Of a stretch of DNA of 21,311 nucleotides, positions 1 through 6,413 are shown piece after piece. Origin of the DNA: Pirellulales bacterium. Lineage in GTDB: Bacteria; Planctomycetota; Planctomycetia; Pirellulales; JAICIG01. The stretch spans positions 1-21,311 of the forward strand of contig JAICIG010000082.1 of assembly GCA_025924495.1 (NCBI GenBank), written 5' to 3'. Each line of letters begins with the position of its first letter. The stretch's first letter is position 1. A program made the translations under genes and the position numbers. The notes under the pieces were generated by a model. That model saw only the letters and a list, made by a program, of their open reading frames with translations, had not been told where the DNA came from and did no database searches.

Positions 1-377
1 AGTTCGGTCTGCCAGAGCGCGGTTCCCTGTTTCGCATCGTGCGCCACGAGCCATTGCTTGCCCTCGCGCTGAACCAGCGTCACCATCCGTCCGTCTTGGA
101 TCGCCAAGCCCGACATCCCTACGCCGCCGGCGACTCTCCAAACTTCTTTAGGCCCGTTCTCCGGCCAGCGATCGATCAGACCTGTTTCCGCCGAGATGCC
201 ATTGCGGTTCGGCCCGAGGAATTGCGGCCACTGGCCGGCAGCGCCGCTTTTCTTGGCGGGCTCCGCGCTTTGAACTGCGGCACAGGAGATGGAACTTGTC
301 AGCAGCAGAAAAAGACAAAACCGCAAGGCACTGTGTTTATCGCCGCGCCGCATCCAGGTCCGCATCCATCGCTCCAT
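1..377 (-). CDS. PQQ-like beta-propeller repeat protein, N-terminal part
   Basis: The 3' end of this gene lies beyond the left edge; 125 residues are visible. A basic N-terminus is followed by a hydrophobic stretch (about residues 18-34) and an Ala/Ser-rich segment ending near QSAEPA, which looks like a Sec signal peptide. The mature protein begins with WPQFLGPNRNG (residues 50-60), then a Trp-rich segment (RWPENGPKEVWRV) and GLAIQDGRMVTLVQREG, which reads as the first propeller blade. This opening is characteristic of planctomycete exported PQQ-binding-like (BamB/WD40-type) propeller proteins. Their molecular role is mostly unknown, and the family name does not prove that PQQ is bound. The start was placed at the ATG at 377 because AAGG lies 9 bases upstream; an in-frame ATG at 386 is the alternative. 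The family is fairly sure; the function is open. Confidence 0.82.
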   Translation of the reverse strand, partial: MERWMRTWMRRGDKHSALRFCLFLLLTSSISCAAVQSAEPAKKSGAAGQWPQFLGPNRNGISAETGLIDRWPENGPKEVWRVAGGVGMSGLAIQDGRMVTLVQREGKQWLVAHDAKQGTALWQTE

Positions 378-836
378 CGCAGTCATCCTTGTTGCTTGAG
401 AGAACAGAAAGCCATCGAAGGCAATCGGCACTAATCTTGTGAGACCAGCAGAATCATGACATCGCCCACGACCGCCAGCAAGCGCCGGACGTGCTTGCCG
501 GCAGAAATGCTCGTATCGCTTGCAGCGGCCGGGTCAGTGAAAGTGTGAAAGGGGACGACAGGTCCAATTGCAGACTTGGCGGAAGGAGCGCAACGGCAGT
601 GCGAGGCCGAGCTCGGAGCCGTTAGGCGCGGCGAGCATTGGGCAACGGTATGGCCGCGATGTCTAGGTGCGCAGCCGCAGAGCTTGGCATTCGATTAACG
701 CTCCGCTTTTGCGCTCGGTCAGGAAAACAGGGGCCCAATGGCTGAACAATTAGACCAGTCCCCTTTATCTGGCCCGGATAAAATAATTTCCCAATCCCCA
801 GCGCGGGATTTCACTGGCCAGGCTTTTTCCTGTTTG
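378..836. other. Intergenic, no gene recognised
   Basis: I see no ORF with recognisable protein character here on either strand. The only structure noted is an imperfect stem at 765-781 (TTATCTGG paired with CCGGATAA, one mismatch) followed by an A/T-rich stretch. The region must contain the promoter of the leftward beta-propeller gene, but I could not pick out a convincing -35/-10 pair. Confidence 0.5.
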
Positions 837-1062
837 CCACCAGCTTTAGCTGGTGGGATTCGAGCAAGAACATCTGTTGTCTTCAGTCGGCTTTAGCCGA
901 CGTGGGCATGCCTTCAGGCGCTGGCCAGCGGCATGTCATTATCATCATCTTGTGGAAGACATGACTCGACATGGACTGCGCCCTTTTCAAGTGGAAGCCG
1001 GCTAAAGCCGGCTGCACGACGGTTAATAAAATGGCTCTCTTACCACTAACTAAAGCTAGTGG
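837..1062. repeat. REP-like element: four hairpins in mirror arrangement
   Basis: Four short palindromes with a CTTTAG or CTAAAG core occur in order. H1 is at 837-856 (8-bp arms around TTTA), H2 at 886-901 (GTCGGC/GCCGAC around TTTA), H3 at 996-1013 (AGCCGGC/GCCGGCT around TAAA) and H4 at 1043-1062 (CCACTA/TAGTGG, one inner mismatch, around TAAA). H1 resembles the reverse complement of H4, including the flanking TTGCCAC, and H2 resembles that of H3. The H1-H2 and H3-H4 gaps are both exactly 29 bases. The element is therefore two copies of one double-hairpin unit facing each other across 94 bases. This matches the style of REP/BIME palindromes mobilised by RAYT-type transposases, but no transposase is in the window. 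Confidence 0.75.
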
Positions 1063-1400
1063 CAAGCAGATCCGCTCGTTCATCGTCAGATCTCTTTGCC
1101 GGTCGCCTTTTTGCGCACCAAGCAACAATAACTCCCTATGCACAACGACTCGAATCTCTGGTAGAAAATCATCGAGCGACGATTTCTCCCCAGTTTAGGA
1201 GGTTGTTTAATCCTCGGTCCCAATTGTTCGATCAGCCAGGTGCGTCATTCTTCGGCTGGCCGCGAGGGCGAAGCGTTACCTCGAGATCAAACCTCGTTGC
1301 GGTGGAGTGCACCCAGGCTGCGTCGACGATCGGCCGCGTTGGACGCTGCGAAGGGCGCCGCGCGTCGCGCACGATCTGGTAGAAGTGTTCTTCTCTTTCA
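1063..1400. other. Intergenic, downstream of the DUF1501 gene
   Basis: No ORF here looks like a real protein. The stretch lies downstream of the leftward DUF1501 gene and should contain its 3' end, but I found no hairpin followed by a U-run on the minus strand. It is bounded on the left by hairpin H4 of the REP-like element. Confidence 0.4.
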
Positions 1401-2822
1401 TTAGATGAGAAGTTGCCGGATGGGGTCACCGGGGCAGACGACGAGCGGGCGGCCTTGCTGGTCTTCGAGCGCGAGGTGGGGAGGAACGCCGAGGCAATGA
1501 TAGGCGGTGGCGACGAGATCGACCGGCGCGACGGCGTTGGAGGCGGGATAGGCAGCGTGACGATCGGATGAACCGTAGACTTGCCCGCCGCGAATGCCGC
1601 CGCCCGCCAGCACGGCACTGAAGCAGCCGGGCCAGTGATCGCGGCCGTCACTGCCAGCGCCGGCATCGCTATTGCGTTGGCCTACGCGCGGCGTGCGGCC
1701 GAACTCGCCCGTCCAGACTACCAGCGTTTCGTCGAGTAATCCGCGCTCGCTGAGATCGTCGAGTAGCGCGGAAAACGCCTGGTCGGCCGGCGGCATCAAG
1801 CGCTCGCGGAGATCGATGAAGTTGCGGCTGTGCGTGTCCCAATAGACGCTGACGTTCTTGATGCCTTCGCTGGGCCAGAACACCGTGACCAGCGGCACGC
1901 CGCGTTCGACGAGCCGGCGCGCTTGCAACACGCTCTGGCCATGCGGATGGCGGCCATAGCGATCGCGCAGTGCAGCAGGCTCTTGTTCAAGATCAAAGGC
2001 GCTGCCGCCCGCCGCCGAACTCAAGAGCTCGAAGGCGCGGCGATAATAGTCATCCATCGTCGCCAACGAAAGGTTGGCTGCCTGTGCTTCTAATTGTCGA
2101 TTGACGCCGGCCAACAGCGCGCGGCGATTATCCAACCGCGACGCGTTGACTTCCGGCGGCAGCAAGAAGTCTCCCACGCGATAGCCAGCATGGCTCGGGT
2201 CGGCGTCGATGGTCAACGGTCCCGCGCTTTGTCCCAGCCATCCGGCGAACTGGCCGTGGCTCTGCTCGACGAACCGCGGCACGTCGTTTTCCTGGTGCGG
2301 TTTGGGCCGCATGGAAACGAACGCCGGCAGCACGCCCCGGCCGCGGCCGAGCTTCGCTAACACCGAACCGATGTGGGGCCAGTCCTTGCTCAGGTCGTCG
2401 ATTGGCGGCGGCGGCTGCCCGGTGAGCAGAAAGTGCGTGGCCGTCGTATGATTGACGTCGACGTGCGAAAGCGAACGCACGATCGCCAGCTTGTCCGTGC
2501 GCTGCGCCAGCAGCGGAAAGTGCTCCCCGATCTGAATCCCCGCCACGTTTGTCGAGATGGGGCGGAACTCGCCCCGAATTTCGGCGGGCGCTTCGGGCTT
2601 TAAATCCCACGTGTCTTGATGAGCAGGACCGCCCCACATGAAGAGCAGGATGCAGGACTTCGCTTTGCCGAAGCTGCGATCATGGCTTGCCGCAGCCCGG
2701 GCGATATCTCGCCCGGCGAGCAGTTCGGGCCATGTCATGCCGAACAGCCCGATAGCGCCGGCCTTCAGCAGATCGCGCCGCGACGGAACGGCTGGCACAA
2801 TCGTTTTGCGGCCGGCCAACAT
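1401..2822 (-). CDS. DUF1501 domain-containing protein, Tat-exported
   Basis: This 473-residue protein opens with a twin-arginine signal (SRRDLLKAG, residues 14-22) followed by a hydrophobic segment, so it is probably exported folded. Then come FMWGGPAHQDTWDLKP (61-76), a His-rich SLSHVDVNHTTATHFLLTG segment and, near the C-terminus, WTGEFGRTPRV. These are hallmarks of DUF1501, a sulfatase/alkaline-phosphatase-like fold greatly expanded in planctomycetes. The biochemical activity is not established. Such genes usually follow a DUF1549/DUF1553 cytochrome-like gene; here it stands alone, with about 260 bases of non-coding DNA upstream. The ATG at 2822 is preceded by GAGG at a suitable distance. 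Length is normal and there is no sign of damage. Confidence 0.93.
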   Translation of the reverse strand: MLAGRKTIVPAVPSRRDLLKAGAIGLFGMTWPELLAGRDIARAAASHDRSFGKAKSCILLFMWGGPAHQDTWDLKPEAPAEIRGEFRPISTNVAGIQIGEHFPLLAQRTDKLAIVRSLSHVDVNHTTATHFLLTGQPPPPIDDLSKDWPHIGSVLAKLGRGRGVLPAFVSMRPKPHQENDVPRFVEQSHGQFAGWLGQSAGPLTIDADPSHAGYRVGDFLLPPEVNASRLDNRRALLAGVNRQLEAQAANLSLATMDDYYRRAFELLSSAAGGSAFDLEQEPAALRDRYGRHPHGQSVLQARRLVERGVPLVTVFWPSEGIKNVSVYWDTHSRNFIDLRERLMPPADQAFSALLDDLSERGLLDETLVVWTGEFGRTPRVGQRNSDAGAGSDGRDHWPGCFSAVLAGGGIRGGQVYGSSDRHAAYPASNAVAPVDLVATAYHCLGVPPHLALEDQQGRPLVVCPGDPIRQLLI

Positions 2823-3085
2823 TCATTCGCCTCGAGCTGAGGTTCCTCGGTCTTCGCTGAGCCAATCGCATTTCGCCCTGCCGGGGTAAAGCGGGGGCAG
2901 GCGGGTCTCGACCCCGCACCGTGATTCTCTCTGCAGCCGTGCACGCCAGCAAGTGCTAGCATCAATTCTGCGGCGCGATCGTGGCGCTGGAAGGCGGGAT
3001 CGCTATGAGAAACGGTCGCAGCTGCCCAGCCGCGAGAAACCGCAAGCGCCAGGGCCCCGCTTGGTGAGCTTCGGGTTCGCTCAGT

Positions 3086-3280
3086 TCACTCGAATTTGCG
3101 AAGCGACATGAAACCCGCCGACTGCTTCAGCTCGCAGGTCTCGGCAGGTTCTTTATTGATCAATTGAGCCGTTCTCGCCAACAGGCTATCGATCTCTCGA
3201 TCGAGTCGATCGACCTGAGCGCTGATCGATCGCGACTGCTTCAAAAGCCGCTCCAGAATCGGTTCGCCGCTGTAGCTCAT
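3086..3280 (-). CDS. Small coiled-coil-like hypothetical protein (64 aa)
   Basis: A small leftward gene with a strong ribosome binding site: GGAGG lies 7 bases before the ATG at 3280. The protein is charged. The segment from about residue 8 to 42 (ERLLKQSRSISAQVDRL and onward) has hydrophobic residues at heptad-like spacing and should form one long helix or coiled coil. There is no signal peptide or membrane segment, and one Cys in the C-terminal part. I do not recognise a family. A clear minus-strand intrinsic terminator (3298-3322) sits just upstream of its start, so either the gene is read from a promoter within about 20 bases or it depends on readthrough. The good RBS makes it likely to be real, but the small size keeps confidence moderate. 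Confidence 0.55.
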   Translation of the reverse strand: MSYSGEPILERLLKQSRSISAQVDRLDREIDSLLARTAQLINKEPAETCELKQSAGFMSLRKFE

Positions 3281-3297
3281 TGCGGAACCTCCAGCGC

Positions 3298-3322
3298 AAA
3301 GAAAAACCCCGTGCTACGGGGT
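3298..3322 (-). terminator. Intrinsic terminator, minus strand
   Basis: Read leftward, ACCCCGT (3322-3316) and ACGGGGT (3312-3306) form a perfect 7-bp stem around a 3-base loop and are followed directly by TTTTTCTTT. It would end transcripts arriving from the small gene at 3617-3832, or act as an attenuator in front of the 64-aa gene that starts 18 bases further on. Confidence 0.75.
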
Positions 3323-3491
3323 CATCGTGCCTCTCGTTCGCTCCCAAAACGTCCGCTACTCCAATGGGGTATAGCTTACCGTGCCGCTTGCATTACGTAT
3401 AGATAGCGCACCGCAGACATTGTGATAGGCATTAGCAAAGAGCCGCCCCGCCATTTGATCCCCCCAATAGAACTGGGGCGATAAAAAGGCA

Positions 3492-3547
3492 GCCGCCACC
3501 GTCAAAATCCATGGGTTTAGTCGGCCATGGTTTTCAACGGCGGCGGC
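3492..3547. repeat. Long imperfect inverted repeat
   Basis: Two 23-base arms, 3492-3514 and 3525-3547, are complementary at 19 of 23 positions around a 10-base loop. The loop-proximal CCATGG of each arm and the outer GCCGCC match exactly. It lies in the non-coding stretch between the two small minus-strand genes. No U-run follows on either strand, so it is not a standard intrinsic terminator. An RNA hairpin or a relic of a small mobile element are both possible. Confidence 0.6.
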
Positions 3548-3616
3548 AGCGTATTTTCAAACGGGGACCGCGACAGCGTAACGCTTGAGCAGCAGTCGCG
3601 GCGCCGCCCGGTGGAC

Positions 3617-3832
3617 TTACTCGCGGGGGCGCACAGCGCCGGTCAAGCCGCTGTAATCGGCCCGATCTTCGGGATGCCACAGGGGCACGCCCATCTGAAT
3701 GCGTCGAGCCAGGATATCCAGCTTTTCGGACGAACCGGCTGGCGCCTCGGTGGGCACAAATTCGTCGTTCTCGATGGGAGCGAAATCCTCATCGTGACCG
3801 AACTCCAAAATCGCATCAAAGACGTTTCGCAT
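3617..3832 (-). CDS. Small acidic hypothetical protein (71 aa)
   Basis: The protein starts MRNVFDAILEFGHDEDFAP and continues with an acidic, ordered-looking sequence (KLDILARRIQMGVPLWHPEDR) ending at a TAA at 3617. It has no signal peptide, membrane segment or Cys pair. The LARRIQMGVPLWHPEDR part has the feel of a conserved planctomycete mini-protein, but I cannot name a family and its function is unknown. The ATG at 3832 is chosen over an upstream in-frame TTG at 3856 because GAGAG and GGAG lie 3 to 14 bases before it. The gene is divergent from yjbQ across about 330 bases. Confidence 0.6.
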   Translation of the reverse strand: MRNVFDAILEFGHDEDFAPIENDEFVPTEAPAGSSEKLDILARRIQMGVPLWHPEDRADYSGLTGAVRPRE

Positions 3833-3979
3833 CGCTCTCACAACTCCGTACCACAACCAACCAATAACACCGCCTCGGAGGTCAGGCCATCGCAGGCACT
3901 GGAATCGGCGAAACGCTCGTCGGGGTTATACGTCGAGCAGTCTCAAGTCCGATAGGATAAAACCAACCAAGGCGTTCTT

Positions 3980-4045
3980 CAGGCGCCACAGTCTTCGGAC
4001 CCGGCGAGTCGTCGCCTTGGTCCGAAACAGGCGGGATGGCGCCTG
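3980..4045. other. Nested three-stem structure, candidate RNA element
   Basis: Three perfectly complementary stems are nested: outer P1 3980-3988 with 4037-4045 (9 bp, CAGGCGCCA/TGGCGCCTG), P2 3994-4001 with 4019-4026 (8 bp, TTCGGACC/GGTCCGAA) and P3 4003-4007 with 4012-4016 (GGCGA/TCGCC, 4-base loop). An asymmetric internal loop (5 and 10 bases) separates P1 from P2. A competing hairpin GGGATG (4033-4038)/CATCCC (4056-4061) would break P1. It lies about 120 bases before the yjbQ start on the plus strand and about 150 before the 71-aa gene on the minus strand. All pairs are Watson-Crick, so the strand is undecided. No known riboswitch consensus, including TPP, was recognised. Confidence 0.55.
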
Positions 4046-4165
4046 TCATGTAAAACATCCCATTGTTATCGCCGGCCGACGAAAGTCAAGTTTTTTGAGT
4101 ACTTTTTGGTCTTGCGTCGGTTGCCGTTAAATCAAAGAAAATGAATGCATTCCAAGGAGTCAGGC

Positions 4166-4594
4166 ATGCCGTGGGTCCAGCGATCGCTTGAATTGCCGCC
4201 TGTACGCAGGGGTTTTCATCTCATCACGCGCTCGGTCGTCGACGCCCTTCCCGAGCTGCGCGAGACTCAAATCGGCATGTTAAATGTCTTCATCCAGCAC
4301 ACTTCCGCTGCGCTCTCTATCAACGAAAATGCGGACCCCGATGTGCGCGCCGATCTGGAAACCGCCTTCAACGCCATCGCTCCCGAGGAGTTTCCTTATC
4401 GCCATACTTGTGAGGGTCCTGACGACATGCCGGCGCATGTGAAGGCCTCGCTGCTGGGAAGTTCGTTGAATATCCCAGTCAGTGCCGGAAAGCTCTGTCT
4501 AGGAACATGGCAAGGCATTTATTTATGCGAGCACCGCAACCACGGCGGCGCCAGAACCCTGGTGCTCACCCTGCAGGGCGAAAGGCGCTCGTGA
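4166..4594 (+). CDS. yjbQ: YjbQ family protein (UPF0047)
   Basis: The 142-residue length is typical for UPF0047/YjbQ, a compact beta-rich trimer-forming family. Family motifs are present in order: FIQHTSAALSINENADPDV, then CEGPDDMPAHVKASLLG, and near the end GTWQGIYLCEHRNHGG. Family knowledge links YjbQ to weak thiamine-phosphate-synthase-like activity, and databases often carry the name secondary thiamine-phosphate synthase; the physiological role is unsettled. The conserved His and Asp residues in these motifs form the presumed metal/active site. The start is the ATG at 4166, since AAGGAG lies 6 bases upstream; the in-frame ATG at 4145 precedes that RBS and is unlikely. The gene converges on holB and has a structured leader region. 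Confidence 0.92.
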   Translation: MPWVQRSLELPPVRRGFHLITRSVVDALPELRETQIGMLNVFIQHTSAALSINENADPDVRADLETAFNAIAPEEFPYRHTCEGPDDMPAHVKASLLGSSLNIPVSAGKLCLGTWQGIYLCEHRNHGGARTLVLTLQGERRS

Positions 4595-4596
4595 AG

Positions 4597-4667
4597 CATT
4601 GTCCTCTTTTGCTCCGCAAAAGGGCGCCCTCATTGTCGTCTTTTGCTCCGCAAAAAAGCGCCCTTTT
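4597..4667. repeat. 34-bp tandem repeat forming hairpins between convergent genes
   Basis: A 34-base unit at 4597-4630 recurs at 4631-4664 with three differences. Each copy contains TTTTGC-TCC-GCAAAA, a perfect 6-bp hairpin. In addition AAAAGGGCGC (4617-4626) pairs perfectly with GCGCCCTTTT (4658-4667), so the second hairpin sits inside a 10-bp outer stem that ends in TTTT on the plus strand. It lies between the stops of yjbQ and holB, which run toward each other, and probably serves as their shared transcription terminator. Confidence 0.7.
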
Positions 4668-4699
4668 CGCGGGACAGGCGACTACTTCCGGCCCACAGC

Positions 4700-5761
4700 T
4701 CAAGCCGCACGGCGGCCGGCAAGGCTGGCCAAGTCGGCCGCCCAGCAATCGATCCAGGTCGCCTGATTCGCATTGCGGTCGATGTGGCTTAAGGCTTCCA
4801 ACGAACGATCGGCCGAGCGCGCGGCGCCGTCGGCGCTGAGGCTGCGACTGGTCGTGACACGCTCGACGGCGGTGCGCAGTTCCTGGTCGTCCAGGATGGG
4901 GCTGCCCGATATCGCGCGGAACAAGCCGCGATAGAATTCAATCGCGAAGCCGACCGCCAACCGCCCGCGTGCGCGGCGCGGCGCGGCTTCTTTGCCTGCC
5001 TCCTCGACGAAGGCGGAAACGAGCTTGCTCAACTGGACGCCGTCCAACTGCGAATCCGCGAGTCGCTCTAGCAATTGCCGGCGAAAATTCCAGATCGCCG
5101 GATCGACCAGTTCGGCCGCTCGGGTCAGGCTCCCCTCGCTGAACTCAGCGACGCGTCGCGCCTCATCTGCGGACGCGACAATGCCCTGGCTGAGCAGCAA
5201 CTCGGCAAGCGGCCCGGCGTCGAGCGGCCGGAAGCGAATGATCTGAGAGCGCGAGCGGATGGTAGGCAACTGCCGGTCGATACTCGTGCCGATCAAGATC
5301 AGCACCGAATGAGGCGGCGGCTCCTCCAACGTTTTCAACAGGCAGTTCGCCCCTTCTTCGTTGAGGTAGTCGGCATCGTTGATGATGGCAATGCGGCGAC
5401 CTCCCATGAATGGTTTCAGCGAAATATCATGGCAGAGCCCTTCGTGCATTCGCTTATCGCCGCTGCCGATTAACGCATCGACGGGGATCGTGCTCTTGTC
5501 TTTCGGCTTGCCGACTTGCAGTAAATCGGGATGCGTGCCGGAAAGCGTTTGCAAGCAACCCGCGCAGCGGCCGCAAGGGTCGAGCGCCGCGGCGGGGCGC
5601 GTCTGGCAGAGCAGGGCTTGAGCCAGCTTGATCGCGAAACTTCGCTTGCCGACGCCATCAGGACCGACGAACAAGAAGGTGCTGGCCATCCGGCCGCGCG
5701 CCAGCGCCCGGCGAAACTGTTCAGCGATTTCGTCGTGTCCGGCAAGACCTTGCCAACTCAT
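4700..5761 (-). CDS. holB: DNA polymerase III delta' subunit
   Basis: This is a clamp-loader AAA+ subunit (353 aa) that helps load the sliding clamp on DNA. Visible features: MSWQGLAGHDEIAEQFRRAL at the N-terminus, Walker A GPDGVGKRS (33-41), a four-Cys zinc module (C52, C63, C66, C69), the NDADYLNEEGANCLLKTLEEPP segment (128-149) and the sensor/arginine-finger region TIRSRSQ (167-173), where the usual SRC reads SRS. Only bacterial delta'/DnaX proteins combine these; the short C-terminal part fits delta'. The start at 5761 begins exactly at the conserved MSWQ. A TTG at 5809 would add 16 residues and overlap tmk. The gene directly follows tmk, the last in a run of four leftward genes. Confidence 0.92.
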   Translation of the reverse strand: MSWQGLAGHDEIAEQFRRALARGRMASTFLFVGPDGVGKRSFAIKLAQALLCQTRPAAALDPCGRCAGCLQTLSGTHPDLLQVGKPKDKSTIPVDALIGSGDKRMHEGLCHDISLKPFMGGRRIAIINDADYLNEEGANCLLKTLEEPPPHSVLILIGTSIDRQLPTIRSRSQIIRFRPLDAGPLAELLLSQGIVASADEARRVAEFSEGSLTRAAELVDPAIWNFRRQLLERLADSQLDGVQLSKLVSAFVEEAGKEAAPRRARGRLAVGFAIEFYRGLFRAISGSPILDDQELRTAVERVTTSRSLSADGAARSADRSLEALSHIDRNANQATWIDCWAADLASLAGRRAA

Positions 5762-5799
5762 CGGCGATGTTTTTTCTTCAGGGGTGAGACGGGAAGCAC

Positions 5800-6411
5800 T
5801 TATCGGCAAGTTAGAACGCGGCTGGCCAAGGCGCGAAGATCGGTCTGCACGGCGTCGATCGAGCGCGACGCGTCGACCACGATGATCTTGTCCGGGTGGC
5901 GTGCGGCTTCGGCGAGATAACCTTGGCGTAGCGCTGCACGAAACGCATCTCCCTGCTGCTCCATGCGATCGAGCGGCCGGTTCAAGCGGCTTGCCGCCAC
6001 TTCATCGGGCACATCGAGCACGAACGTGAGCGAGGGCTCGATGCCTTCGGTCGCGATCTGGCCGGTCTGGCGAATGGCGTCCAGGTCGAGCCCGCCGGCA
6101 TAGCCTTGGTAGACGAGATTCGCCAGCAAGAAGCGGTCGGAAACCACGGTCTTGCCGGCAGCCAGCGCCGGAGCGATGACTTCCGCTACTAACTGGGCTC
6201 GGGCGGCCATGTACAACAGCATTTCGCTGCGGCGGCCAATCGGAATGCCGCCGCCGTCGAGCAACAATTGGCGAATGGCATCGCCGAGCCGGGTGCTGCC
6301 TGGATCGCGACACGAAACGACTTCGTAACCGGAGCTGCGCAGCCACTCGCTGAACAGCCGCAGTTGCGTCGTTTTGCCGCCGCCGTCGGCGCCGTCCAAG
6401 GAAAAAAACAT
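5800..6411 (-). CDS. tmk: Thymidylate kinase (dTMP kinase)
   Basis: It phosphorylates dTMP to dTDP in the cytoplasm. The 203-residue length is normal. The P-loop is GADGGGKTT (7-15); the RDPGST motif (35-40) stands for the usual REPGGT; SDRFLLANLVYQG (91-103) is the DR(Y/F) motif with the following YQG; the lid region is RPLDRMEQQGDAF (145-157), with Arg residues placed as expected. The RDPGST variant suggests a divergent TMK branch, but all catalytic elements are there. The ATG at 6411 lies 2 bases after the nagA-like stop, so the genes are very likely cotranscribed and translationally coupled; holB follows. Confidence 0.92.
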   Translation of the reverse strand: MFFSLDGADGGGKTTQLRLFSEWLRSSGYEVVSCRDPGSTRLGDAIRQLLLDGGGIPIGRRSEMLLYMAARAQLVAEVIAPALAAGKTVVSDRFLLANLVYQGYAGGLDLDAIRQTGQIATEGIEPSLTFVLDVPDEVAASRLNRPLDRMEQQGDAFRAALRQGYLAEAARHPDKIIVVDASRSIDAVQTDLRALASRVLTCR

Positions 6412-6413
6412 AC

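Noticed and set aside
883..1382. Short open frames across the REP-like element
   Set aside because: They run through the hairpins, have no RBS and have no protein-like composition.
3527..3955. 142-codon plus-strand frame opposite the 71-aa gene
   Set aside because: The minus-strand frame reads as a compact acidic protein, whereas the plus frame is low in structure and has no good RBS; its ATG lies in the arm of the inverted repeat.
3970..4165. TPP riboswitch upstream of yjbQ
   Set aside because: The CTGAGA and ACCTGATCTGG conserved boxes of the THI element are absent.
5761..5809. TTG start for holB at 5809
   Set aside because: It adds 16 unconserved residues and overlaps tmk, while the ATG at 5761 begins the family's typical MSWQG.
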